This document shows, piece after piece, positions 1 through 7,044 of a stretch of DNA of 11,116 nt. The stretch's first letter is position 1. Each line of letters starts with the position of its first letter. The DNA is from Mycobacterium sp. Lineage in GTDB: Bacteria; Actinomycetota; Actinomycetes; Mycobacteriales; Mycobacteriaceae. The position numbers and the translations under genes are program-made. The notes below the pieces were generated by a model. That model saw only the letters and a list, made by a program, of their open reading frames with translations. It was not told where the DNA came from and ran no database searches. Location of the stretch: positions 1 to 11,116 of the forward strand of contig JAFAQO010000538.1 of the NCBI GenBank assembly GCA_019246375.1. Reading direction: 5' to 3'.

Positions 1-1490
1 CGTCGTTCGCGCAGCCAGTCCGGTCTGCGGAACAACAGGTCAGGATTCCACCAGGCGATCGGGTCGGAAGCGTGCTGCAGATACGCCACCCGCGGGGCGT
101 TCCACGGTCCGCTGGGACGACCGAGATTGTCCGGGCGGGCCACGAACCGGACGTTGCGACCGTGGTCGTAGATCGGCAGCCACTCCGGTGAGCCGCGGTC
201 GCGGTACCTGGTGAGATCGGTCCAGACGGTGTTCTGGAACGTCGGCCCGGAAAACAGCGCGCCGTCGGTGCGGGCGAGCAGGTTGTTGAGGCTCATGAAC
301 GGCGCCTCGCCGCCGAACGAGCCCAGGCTCTCGCCGAACACGACCAGCTTGGGGCGATGCCCTTCCGGCATGTGGCGCACCATTTCGTCGACCGCTTCGA
401 ACAACGCCTGGCCGGCATGGCGGGCGTTCTCCTTATCCACCAGAAACGACAGCCAGCTCGGCAGGAACGAGTACTGAATGCTCACGATCGCGGTGTCGCC
501 GTTGTACATGTACTCCAGGGCCGAAGCTTCCGCCTCGTTGATCCAACCCGTGCCGGTGGTTGTCGCGACCGCGACGACGGCGCGCTGCAGCCCGCCGGCG
601 CGTTGCAGTTCACGCGCCGCCAGCTGCGCGGTCGCGATGATGCCGTCCGCCGAATTCAGCCCGGCGTAGGCCCGGATCGGCTCTGTCGCCGGAGCGCCGT
701 TGAACGCGGTGAGCGCGGCGACGCCTGGACCACCCGCGACGAAGCGGCGGCCTTGATGGCCCAACGATTCCCATGACACCAGTGACCCCGGCCCGCCGGA
801 ACGGTTCGGCGTTCTCGGCGGTGCGATGTCCGGGCTCATCTCGTTGTTAGTCGCGGCGAAAGTGCTGTTCATGGTGCGCATCGCGAACTTCACCACGACG
901 CCGTTGAGCAACGCGATCGTCAACGCCAACAGTACGAAGACGACGACGACAGCCGAAACGCGCGGCGGGGCAACCCGATCGAGCTGCCGGACCAGAAAGC
1001 GGATCAGTATCCCGATGAGCTGCCCGATTTCGACCAGAGCGAATAGCACGATCAGCGACAACGCGGCGGCCAGCGGGTAGTCGTGCCATTTCAGATGCGG
1101 CACGCCCATCAGGTTGCGCACCCGGTCCTGCCAGATGTGGAACCAGATCACCATCGCGACCATGCCGACCGCGCCGAAGGCCACCAATACCAACCATGCC
1201 CGGCGCGGCGCCGACGGACTGGAGTCCCGTGACCGCATGTACCGGACCAGCCAGACGGCGAAAACTCCGAACGCATAGCCGACCGCTCCGGAAATACCGC
1301 TGACCAGCGCTTGGAATAGCGGGCCGCGCGGCAATAGTGACGGCGTCAGCGAAAACCACAGGAAAACCAGCCCGACCGCCGTGCCGGTGAAGGTGTAGTG
1401 GCGGACCCACCACGCGGTTCTGATTCGCTGGGGCGCGGCAGCCTTTGCCGGTTCGGCGGTGGTCGTCGACGCAGCAGCCGGCTCGTTCAC
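1..1490 (-). CDS. Membrane-anchored alpha/beta-hydrolase (Rv1069c-like), 3' end cut off
   Basis: Partial: 496 codons from a GTG at 1490-1488 run off the left edge, so the C-terminus is missing (the M. tuberculosis counterpart is, from memory, close to 590 residues). After a short Ala/Thr-rich cytoplasmic tail there are about five hydrophobic helices (roughly residues 33-50, 58-82, 99-120, 139-166 and 178-204). A large soluble domain follows, with a nucleophile elbow GESLG at 386-390 (candidate Ser388) and an HASDP motif at 473-477 that could supply the acid. This matches the Abhydrolase_9 family, with its own N-terminal membrane domain. The substrate is unknown; lipid ester or thioester hydrolysis is inferred from the fold and the crotonase neighbours. 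The GTG lies 9 nt after the echA8 stop, with AAGG as a minimal ribosome site inside that gap. It is therefore the last visible gene of the echA9-echA8 operon and probably translationally coupled. Family assignment is firm, function is not. Confidence 0.9.
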   Translation of the reverse strand, partial: MNEPAAASTTTAEPAKAAAPQRIRTAWWVRHYTFTGTAVGLVFLWFSLTPSLLPRGPLFQALVSGISGAVGYAFGVFAVWLVRYMRSRDSSPSAPRRAWLVLVAFGAVGMVAMVIWFHIWQDRVRNLMGVPHLKWHDYPLAAALSLIVLFALVEIGQLIGILIRFLVRQLDRVAPPRVSAVVVVFVLLALTIALLNGVVVKFAMRTMNSTFAATNNEMSPDIAPPRTPNRSGGPGSLVSWESLGHQGRRFVAGGPGVAALTAFNGAPATEPIRAYAGLNSADGIIATAQLAARELQRAGGLQRAVVAVATTTGTGWINEAEASALEYMYNGDTAIVSIQYSFLPSWLSFLVDKENARHAGQALFEAVDEMVRHMPEGHRPKLVVFGESLGSFGGEAPFMSLNNLLARTDGALFSGPTFQNTVWTDLTRYRDRGSPEWLPIYDHGRNVRFVARPDNLGRPSGPWNAPRVAYLQHASDPIAWWNPDLLFRRPDWLRER

Positions 1491-1499
1491 AATGGCCTT

Positions 1500-2273
1500 T
1501 TAGCGGTGCGTGAAATTGGCGGCCCGTTTCTCGATGAACGCGGCCATGCCCTCGGACTGGTCATCAGTGGCGAAGGCCGAATGGAACAGCCGACGTTCGT
1601 AAAGCAGCCCTTCGGCCAAGGTCGACTCGAACGCCCGGTTGACCGCTTCCTTGGCCATCCGGGTCGCCGACAGTGACATCTGCGCGATGGTGGCGGCGAC
1701 GGCGTTAGCCTCACTCAGCAGATCATCGGCCGGAACCACCCGCGAGACCAAGCCGCTGCGTTCGGCTTCGGCGGCGTCGATGCTGCGGCCGGTGAGGATC
1801 AAATCCATGGCCTTGGCTTTACCGATGGCCCGGGTCAGTCGCTGCGAGCCGCCCATGCCGGGCAGCACGCCGAGTTTGATTTCGGGTTGGCCGAACTTCG
1901 CTGTGTCGGCGGCGATCAGCAGGTCGCACATCATCGCAAGCTCGCAGCCGCCGCCGAGTGCGTGTCCGGCCACTGCGGCGATCGTCGGGGTGCGAATGGC
2001 CGCCAGCTTGGCCCAGGTGGCGAAATAGTCGGACCTGAAGACGTCGGCGAACGCCAAGCGGGACATTTCCTTGATGTCGGCGCCTGCGGCGAATGCTTTT
2101 GCAGAACCGGTGATGACGATGGCGCCGATCCCCGGATCATCGTCGAATACCGCCGCCGCGCCGGTGACTTCGGTCATCATCTGGCTGTTGAGTGCGTTGA
2201 GGGCCTGCGGGCGGTTCAGCGTGATGGTGCCGACCCGCCCCTCGCGTTCGACCAGGATGGTCTCGTAATTCAT
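1500..2273 (-). CDS. echA8: Enoyl-CoA hydratase EchA8
   Basis: A 257-residue crotonase-fold enzyme that hydrates trans-2-enoyl-CoA to 3-hydroxyacyl-CoA in beta-oxidation; cytosolic, normally hexameric. The active site is complete: oxyanion-hole residues Ala65 (in AAGADIKEM) and Gly108 (in ALGGGCE), and two catalytic glutamates, Glu111 and Glu131 (in [16 protein letters not shown]), with the 20-residue spacing seen in rat mitochondrial crotonase. Length equals that remembered for M. tuberculosis EchA8, and the C-terminal [12 protein letters not shown] is near identical. The start chosen is the ATG at 2273-2271. The frame stays open upstream to 2423, but that stretch lies inside echA9 and the repeat unit. 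The ATG overlaps the echA9 stop by one base (TAATG), and a GAGGAGGAG tract 12-20 nt upstream is a loose ribosome site. Middle gene of a three-gene operon. Confidence 0.97.
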   Translation of the reverse strand: MNYETILVEREGRVGTITLNRPQALNALNSQMMTEVTGAAAVFDDDPGIGAIVITGSAKAFAAGADIKEMSRLAFADVFRSDYFATWAKLAAIRTPTIAAVAGHALGGGCELAMMCDLLIAADTAKFGQPEIKLGVLPGMGGSQRLTRAIGKAKAMDLILTGRSIDAAEAERSGLVSRVVPADDLLSEANAVAATIAQMSLSATRMAKEAVNRAFESTLAEGLLYERRLFHSAFATDDQSEGMAAFIEKRAANFTHR

Positions 2274-2341
2274 TAGGCGCCGCTCCTCCTCCTCGCTTCG
2301 CTCTGCGTCGTCGCCGGCGGGTTCATGAGGCGCCGCTCCTC
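2269..2341 (-). repeat. MIRU-like 53-bp unit at the echA9/echA8 junction
   Basis: Read on the minus strand, a 20-bp segment (GAGGAGCGGCGCCT, one variable base, then ATGAA) occurs at 2341-2322 and again at 2288-2269, identical at 19 of 20 positions and exactly 53 bp apart. The unit between holds a run of GACGCAGAGCGAAGCGAGG type, rich in GAG triplets. It keeps the echA9 frame open for 22 further codons and then ends in TAATG, recreating a stop/start overlap with echA8. Size, placement inside an operon, direction relative to translation and overlap with both flanking genes all match the published description of mycobacterial interspersed repetitive units; the identification is from memory, not from a search. 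Confidence 0.7.
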
Positions 2342-3376
2342 GAAGGCCAAGTCGGGTTCTGCCGGTGCGAAATACGCTTCGACGTCGGCCGTGCTGACTT
2401 CGGCAAGCGATCGCGGCGACCACGCGGGATTACGGTCCTTGTCGACCAGCTGAGCCCGGATACCCTCGACCAGGTCGTGTGAACGCAGCGACCCGCATGA
2501 CACCCGATATTCCTGTGTCAAGACGTCTTCCAACGTGTCGAGTTTGGCAGCACGGCGCACCGACTCTAACGTCACCGACAACGCGATGGGCGAGCGGCTG
2601 GCGATCAGATTGGCGGCGTCATTAGCCGGTCCGGCGTCGTGGCCGCGCAGTGCGGCGACGATGTCGGCAACGGTGTCATTGGCGTAGCAGTCGTCGATCC
2701 AATCACGCTGTGCGGCAAGGGCGCTCGGTGGCGGCGGGGCGGCGTGGTCCGCGAGGGCCTTCTCGACGCCGTCGCTGACAATCGCCCGGGTGAACGCCTC
2801 GAGGTCGTCGTGCCGCACGCAGTGGTCGGCGAATCCCAGCGCGATGGCGTCAGCCCCGGAAAACGGGGCCCCGGTCAGCGCCGCATGCAGCCCCAGCGAT
2901 CCGGGTGCTCGCGACAGCAGGTAAGTGCCGCCGACGTCGGGAATGAATCCGATGCCCACTTCGGGCATAGCCATCTTCGTCGTATCGGTCACCACCCGGG
3001 TGTTCGCGTGGGCTCCGACACCGACGCCGCCGCCCATGACGATGCCGTCCATCAGTGATACGTATGGCTTGGCGAAGCGGCCGATCTGGGCGTTGAGCAG
3101 ATACTCGTCATACCAGAACCGCCGCGCCGCGACGCCATCGGCGCGGGCGCTGTGATAAATCGCCACCACGTCGCCCCCGGCGCACAATCCGCGGTCTCCG
3201 GCTCCCGCCAGCACCACTACGCGCACCGCGTCGTCATGTTCCCATCTGGAAAGGACGGCGCTCAGCGTGTTGACCATGCTCTGGTTCAGCGAGTTGATCG
3301 CCTTGGGGCGGTTGAGTGTCACGAAGCCGACACCGTCATCGACGCGGGTCAGGATCTCGTCGGATTCACCCGTCAC
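2273..3376 (-). CDS. echA9: 3-hydroxyisobutyryl-CoA hydrolase-type crotonase EchA9, with C-terminal extension
   Basis: A 367-residue crotonase of the ECH_2/HIBCH branch. Enzymes of this branch hydrolyse 3-hydroxyisobutyryl-CoA in valine breakdown and release the free acid and CoA. Seen: GLCAGGDV (63-70) and GGGVG (115-119) forming the acyl-CoA pocket, then [14 protein letters not shown] (137-150), with Glu139 and Asp147 at the positions characteristic of this branch rather than the two-Glu hydratase pattern. Start is GTG at 3376 with GGGGAG 9 nt upstream; the opening MTGESDE matches the remembered M. tuberculosis protein. Oddity: the remembered homologue ends at 345 residues with a ...LSF stop. 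Here the equivalent LAF (343-345) is followed by 22 extra residues encoded by the repeat unit at 2269-2341. First gene of the operon; transcription should start in the 3377-3597 spacer. The physiological substrate (valine intermediate or another branched acyl-CoA) is inferred from the subfamily. Confidence 0.93.
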   Translation of the reverse strand: MTGESDEILTRVDDGVGFVTLNRPKAINSLNQSMVNTLSAVLSRWEHDDAVRVVVLAGAGDRGLCAGGDVVAIYHSARADGVAARRFWYDEYLLNAQIGRFAKPYVSLMDGIVMGGGVGVGAHANTRVVTDTTKMAMPEVGIGFIPDVGGTYLLSRAPGSLGLHAALTGAPFSGADAIALGFADHCVRHDDLEAFTRAIVSDGVEKALADHAAPPPPSALAAQRDWIDDCYANDTVADIVAALRGHDAGPANDAANLIASRSPIALSVTLESVRRAAKLDTLEDVLTQEYRVSCGSLRSHDLVEGIRAQLVDKDRNPAWSPRSLAEVSTADVEAYFAPAEPDLAFEERRLMNPPATTQSEARRRSGA

Positions 3377-3597
3377 GCCCGTCGTCTCCCCTCATCGATG
3401 CCGGCTACGACCTGGAAGGACCTGACCAAGCAATCTAGATCGTTGCCCGCATCGCGGCGCCCGCGGGTAAGGTTTAGCTGCAGAGCGGCCCGAAACTGAT
3501 GACAAAGCCAAACCCGAGCTGGGAACTGGGCCGAACTACTGATCGTTGACAACGTGTTCGTCCAGCTCGAAGCCACAGCCCAAGAGAGGATCCGACG

Positions 3598-4458
3598 GTG
3601 CGGGAGACTAGCAACCCGGTATTTCGTTCACTGCCTAAGCAGCGGGGCGGATATGCGCAGTTCGGCAGCGGCGTTGCCGGCGCCGCGACGCAACAGGCAT
3701 ACCAGGCCGACCCCTACGCAGCTCCTTATCGCGACCAGCGGACCGGTGTTTCCCGCCCGCTGACCATCGACGACGTCGTCACCAAGACCGGTATCACGCT
3801 CGCGGTGCTGTCGGCCGTCGCCGTCGCCTCCTACTTCCTGGTGGCGAGGGATCCCAGTCACGCGCTGGCCGCGCCGTTCACCTTCATCGGCGCGATCGGC
3901 GGCTTGGTGTTAGTGCTGTTCGCCACCTTCACCCGGAAGCAGGACAGCCCGGCGCTCGTGCTGTCCTACGCAGCACTGGAGGGGCTGTTCCTCGGCGCCA
4001 TCTCCTTCGTCCTGGCCCACTTCACGGTGTCGTCTACCAACGCCGGGTCACTGATCGGGCAGGCGATTCTGGGCACCGTCGGTGTGTTTGTCGGCATGCT
4101 CGTCGTCTACAAAACCGGGGCCATCCGGGTTACCCCCAAGTTCACCCGGATGATCGTCGCCGGGCTCTTCGGTGTGCTGGCTCTGATGCTCGGCAACTTC
4201 GTGCTGGCGATGTTCGGCGTCGGCCACGGTGAGGGCTTGGGGCTGCGCAGCGGCGGCACCCTGGCGATCATCTTCTCGCTGGTGTGCATCGGCCTTGCGG
4301 CGTTCAGCTTCCTCATCGACTTCGATGCGGCCGATCAGATGATCCGTGCCGGAGCGCCGGAGAAGGCCGCATGGGGTATTGCCCTTGGCCTGACCGTCAC
4401 GCTGGTCTGGCTCTACATCGAGATCCTGCGCCTGCTCAGTTACTTGCAGAGCGACTAA
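3598..4458 (+). CDS. Bax inhibitor-1/YccA-like seven-helix membrane protein (Rv1072-like)
   Basis: 286 residues. The first 55 or so are polar and Gly/Ala/Tyr-rich, probably cytoplasmic. Seven hydrophobic helices follow (roughly 64-82, 91-110, 119-141, 152-171, 184-206, 221-240, 257-278). The layout, the motif YAALEGLFLGAIS (124-136) and the C-terminal DFDAADQMI....PEKAAWGIALGL block (241-264) fit the BaxI_1 branch of the BI-1/YccA (UPF0005) superfamily. Asp241, Asp243 and Asp246 lie where family members such as YetJ keep the acidic residues of a pH-sensitive cation leak; a similar role here is inference. Start is GTG at 3598 with AGAGAGGA ending 7 nt upstream. Monocistronic: divergent from echA9 and convergent with fadA3 through a shared terminator. 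In M. tuberculosis, from memory, another gene (Rv1073) follows; none is present here. Confidence 0.92.
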   Translation: MRETSNPVFRSLPKQRGGYAQFGSGVAGAATQQAYQADPYAAPYRDQRTGVSRPLTIDDVVTKTGITLAVLSAVAVASYFLVARDPSHALAAPFTFIGAIGGLVLVLFATFTRKQDSPALVLSYAALEGLFLGAISFVLAHFTVSSTNAGSLIGQAILGTVGVFVGMLVVYKTGAIRVTPKFTRMIVAGLFGVLALMLGNFVLAMFGVGHGEGLGLRSGGTLAIIFSLVCIGLAAFSFLIDFDAADQMIRAGAPEKAAWGIALGLTVTLVWLYIEILRLLSYLQSD

Positions 4459-4469
4459 CTTCCCTCCGG

Positions 4470-4505
4470 AAAAAGCCGGCACGCGATCACGCGTGCCGGC
4501 TTTTT
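4470..4505. terminator. Bidirectional intrinsic terminator
   Basis: A perfect inverted repeat: 16-bp arms (AAAAAGCCGGCACGCG, 4470-4485, and its exact complement, 4490-4505) around a 4-nt loop ATCA. On the plus strand the hairpin ends in TTTTT just after the BI-1-like gene. On the minus strand the A-run gives a matching T-run just after fadA3. It therefore serves both convergent genes. Such textbook hairpins with U-tracts are not common in mycobacteria. Confidence 0.92.
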
Positions 4506-4537
4506 GCGTCGAGCCGTGATCCGAGTCTTACCGTCGG

Positions 4538-5758
4538 TTACGCGAGTCGCTCGACCACCATCGCCATGCCCTGACCGCCACCGACGCACATTGTTTCCAG
4601 CCCCAACGTCTTGTCGTAAGTGGTCAGGTTGTTCAACAGGGTGGCGGTGATGCGAGCACCGGTCATGCCGAACGGATGGCCCAGCGCGATCGCTCCGCCG
4701 GAGACGTTCAGCTTGTCCTCATCGATGCCCAGCTCGCGGGCCGAGCCCAGCACCTGCACCGCGAAAGCCTCATTGATCTCGATTAGGTCGATGTCGCCGA
4801 TCGACATGCCGGCAGTGGCCAGTGCCTTCTTGGTGGCCTCGATCGGCCCGAGGCCCATGATTTCCGGTGAGAGGGCGGACACTCCGGTCGCCACGATGCG
4901 GGCCAATGGCGTCAAGCCGAGTTCCTCGGCCTTGGTGTCGCTGGTGATCACCACAGCGGCGGCGCCGTCGTTCAGTGGACAGGCATTACCGGCGGTCACC
5001 GTGCCATTGGGCCGAAACACCGGTTTGAGCTGGCTGACCTTCTCGTAGGTGGTTCCCGGTCGTGGGCCGTCGTCGACGCTGACCGTGGTGCCGTCGGGCA
5101 GCGTGACCGGCTCGATCTCGCGCTCGAAGAATCCGCTCTTGATGGCCTCTTCAGCGCGGTTCTGGCTGCGCACACCCCAGTGGTCTTGGTCTTCGCGGCT
5201 GATACCCGTCATCAGCGCGACATTTTCGGCAGTCTGGCCCATCGCGATGTAGATATCGGGCAGCGTTCCGTCGGCCCGCGGATCATGCCAGTCGTCGTCG
5301 ACGCCGGCGGCTGCGGCGGTCGAGCGTTCCTGAGCCTCGGCGAAGATCGGGTTTTTGGTGTCCGGCCAGGAGTCGGAGGTGCCCTGGCCGAATCGGGAAA
5401 CCGTTTCCACACCGGCGGAGACAAACGCATCGCCCTCGCCGGCCTTGATCGCGTGGAAAGCCATCCTCGTGGTCTGCAGCGACGATGAGCAGTACCGGTT
5501 GACGGTCGTTCCCGGCAGGAAGTCGTAACCGAGCTCGACGGCGACGACGCGGGCGATGTTGAAGCCGGACTCGCCGCCCGGCTGACCGCAGCCCATCATC
5601 AGGTCGTCTAGCTGGTGGGGGTTCAGCTGCGGCACCTTGTCCAGTGCGGCGCGCACTATCTGCGCGGCCAGATCATCGGGCCGCATGGTGGCCAACGATC
5701 CTTTGACGGCGCGGCCTATCGGTGAACGTGCTGTTGAGACGATGACGGCTTCCGGCAC
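4538..5758 (-). CDS. fadA3: Thiolase, acetyl-CoA C-acyltransferase FadA3
   Basis: A 406-residue thiolase. Degradative members cleave 3-ketoacyl-CoA with CoA to acetyl-CoA plus a shortened acyl-CoA, the last step of a beta-oxidation round; the reverse condensation is also possible. The catalytic set is complete: nucleophile Cys90 in NRYCSSSLQT, the EINEAFAVQ block, His361 in GGAIALGHPFGMTGARI, and general-base Cys391 in CVGGGQG near the C-terminus. Length and sequence fit the remembered M. tuberculosis FadA3 (about 405 residues). Start is GTG at 5758, backed by AAAGGAG at 5771-5765 with a 6-nt spacer. It lies 85 bp downstream of the esterase gene on the same strand, with its own strong ribosome site, so co-transcription is possible but not proven. 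It ends against the shared terminator. Exact chain-length or sterol-side-chain preference cannot be told from the sequence. Confidence 0.96.
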   Translation of the reverse strand: MPEAVIVSTARSPIGRAVKGSLATMRPDDLAAQIVRAALDKVPQLNPHQLDDLMMGCGQPGGESGFNIARVVAVELGYDFLPGTTVNRYCSSSLQTTRMAFHAIKAGEGDAFVSAGVETVSRFGQGTSDSWPDTKNPIFAEAQERSTAAAAGVDDDWHDPRADGTLPDIYIAMGQTAENVALMTGISREDQDHWGVRSQNRAEEAIKSGFFEREIEPVTLPDGTTVSVDDGPRPGTTYEKVSQLKPVFRPNGTVTAGNACPLNDGAAAVVITSDTKAEELGLTPLARIVATGVSALSPEIMGLGPIEATKKALATAGMSIGDIDLIEINEAFAVQVLGSARELGIDEDKLNVSGGAIALGHPFGMTGARITATLLNNLTTYDKTLGLETMCVGGGQGMAMVVERLA

Positions 5759-5764
5759 TGCTGG

Positions 5765-5771
5765 CTCCTTT
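5765..5771 (-). promoter_or_regulatory. Ribosome binding site fixing the fadA3 start
   Basis: AAAGGAG on the minus strand, 6 nt before the GTG at 5758-5756. It is among the strongest Shine-Dalgarno matches in the window and supports a GTG start for fadA3. Confidence 0.75.
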
Positions 5772-5843
5772 CAGGCGCCCTCCATCGCGATGTGGGCTAA
5801 ACCGGATCGCCCAGCCATCAGGCCGGACAGGCTAAGACCGAAT

Positions 5844-6809
5844 CTAGTCGCTGGTCGGCACGACGACAGGGGCAGGCACCCCAGTCGTGGGCCGCCGCCA
5901 CAATCGCGACACGAAGCTGAGTCGCATGCGGCCAGTGCGGGGCTCCGCAGCGATCGACGGTACGGGCCGGTCGAGTTCGGCGGTGCTTTCGCCCAGCGCG
6001 ATGCACAATGCAGGCAGCAACTGACCGGCGAGAAGCGCATAGCCAGCCGCCGAAGGGTGAAATTGGTCGTCGGACAGCAGCCACTCCGGCGCGTGACTGA
6101 ACTCCTGCGCCAGCAGATCCGCCAGCGGTACCGGCACACCACCGGCGGCTCTGACGGCGATGGCCTGTGCTCGCGCAAGCCGTAGACCGCGCGTGTGAGC
6201 CACCCAACGCAGCGGCTGAGGGATAGCGGTGACGACCCCGAAATCGGGGCAGGTAGCCACGACAACCACCGCGCCGCTGGCACGCAGCCGCCGAACAGCC
6301 GCGCCCAGCCGGCGCGCCGACGGGCGGATGCCGTTGAGTGCGGTGATGTCATTGGCGCCGATCATGATCACTGCCGCATCCGGCGGCGGTCCGGCCACGA
6401 ACATCGCGTCGACCTGCCCCGAAAGTCCTTTCGAGGTGGCGCCGGATATGGCCTTCGTGCTCAGCCGGATGCGCTTGCCCGCCTGCTCGGCCAGTCCGCG
6501 CGCGATGAGCACGCCGGGGACTTCGTCGCTGCTGCGGCAGCCGTATCCAGTCGCGGTCGAGTCACCAAAGATCATCAGGTGGAGATCCACGGGTACTCCC
6601 CGCTGCCACCGCTCTACCGGGCCCCCGCCGCTGGTGTAGACGCCGTCAGCGCGAGGCGGTATCTCCGATGTTCTGGGGATGACGCTGCGCGCCTGCTGCG
6701 CCTGACCGATCAGCAAGTTGCGGGCGCCGACATAGGCGGTGCCTGTCGACGCCAGCGCTCCTGCTGCGGCCAGCGCAATCGTTGATCGGCGCGGCGGGCG
6801 TATGTCCAC
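5844..6809 (-). CDS. Exported or membrane-anchored SGNH/GDSL esterase (Rv1075c-like)
   Basis: 321 residues. Residues 9-30 form an Arg-preceded hydrophobic stretch that should act as a signal peptide or anchor, placing the enzyme in the envelope. The SGNH hydrolase signature is complete: block I FGDSTATGYG (81-90) with nucleophile Ser84, a Gly in SGATSKG, block III GAND (151-154) with Asn153, and block V SDDQFHP with Asp248 and His251 (D-x-x-H). The M. tuberculosis homologue Rv1075c has, as I recall, been reported as a GDSL esterase on short acyl esters with a Ser/Asp/His triad; the spacing here agrees. The last 30 residues are Pro/Arg-rich and look disordered. Start is GTG at 6809. Almost no leader fits between it and the TAAACT box at 6816-6821, suggesting leaderless translation. 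Divergent from lipU; fadA3 follows 85 bp downstream on the same strand. Natural substrate unknown. Confidence 0.93.
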   Translation of the reverse strand: MDIRPPRRSTIALAAAGALASTGTAYVGARNLLIGQAQQARSVIPRTSEIPPRADGVYTSGGGPVERWQRGVPVDLHLMIFGDSTATGYGCRSSDEVPGVLIARGLAEQAGKRIRLSTKAISGATSKGLSGQVDAMFVAGPPPDAAVIMIGANDITALNGIRPSARRLGAAVRRLRASGAVVVVATCPDFGVVTAIPQPLRWVAHTRGLRLARAQAIAVRAAGGVPVPLADLLAQEFSHAPEWLLSDDQFHPSAAGYALLAGQLLPALCIALGESTAELDRPVPSIAAEPRTGRMRLSFVSRLWRRPTTGVPAPVVVPTSD

Positions 6810-6815
6810 GGCCCC

Positions 6816-6821
6816 AGTTTA
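6816..6821 (-). promoter_or_regulatory. Candidate -10 box for a leaderless esterase transcript
   Basis: TAAACT on the minus strand fits the mycobacterial TANNNT -10 pattern. Six bases (GGGGCC) separate it from the GTG start codon, so transcription would begin at or next to the first base of that codon. No convincing -35 is visible, which is common for mycobacterial SigA promoters. Confidence 0.4.
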
Positions 6822-6908
6822 TGTCGCCGCCGGAGTGTGAACCCGTGGCCGCGACTCGCGAGATCACAGAGCGGACCAGAAGTGATATCAAATGGGACTC
6901 TTTGAATG

Positions 6909-6950
6909 TTGAAGGTAATTGGAGTGCCAAGCTAAGTTGCGAGGTTAGCT
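6909..6950 (+). promoter_or_regulatory. Candidate lipU promoter with overlapping inverted repeat
   Basis: TTGAAG (6909-6914), an 18-nt spacer and TAAGTT (6933-6938) form a plausible SigA-type promoter in an AT-rich patch. An inverted repeat, AGCTAA (6930-6935) and TTAGCT (6945-6950) with a 9-nt spacer, covers the -10 and the expected start point, where a repressor could act. This is pattern inspection only. Confidence 0.35.
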
Positions 6951-7031
6951 AAGGGGCTAGGTGGGTACACCCCGACTATCGGGGCAAGAACCGATCGCTC
7001 CGCTACTTCGTCTACATGACTACAAGGACGT

Positions 7032-7036
7032 AGGAG
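7032..7036 (+). promoter_or_regulatory. Ribosome binding site favouring the internal lipU ATG
   Basis: AGGAG followed by 8 nt and then ATG at 7045. This spacing is close to ideal and is the main reason for preferring 7045 over the in-frame GTG at 6961. Confidence 0.55.
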
Positions 7037-7044
7037 TGTTGAGG

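Noticed and set aside
847..1413. Minus-strand open frame of 188 codons inside the membrane hydrolase
   Set aside because: It is a different frame of the same strand. The chosen frame yields clear membrane helices, the GESLG elbow and continuous reading to the window edge.
2274..2423. N-terminally extended echA8 (start at 2423)
   Set aside because: The extra 50 codons lie inside echA9 and the repeat unit. The crotonase fold begins at the ATG at 2273, and the length from there matches the known protein.
3546..3551. TTGACA as a -35 for the BI-1-like gene
   Set aside because: No acceptable -10 lies 16-19 nt downstream, so I do not list it as a promoter. TAAGGT at 3468-3473 is an equally weak alternative.
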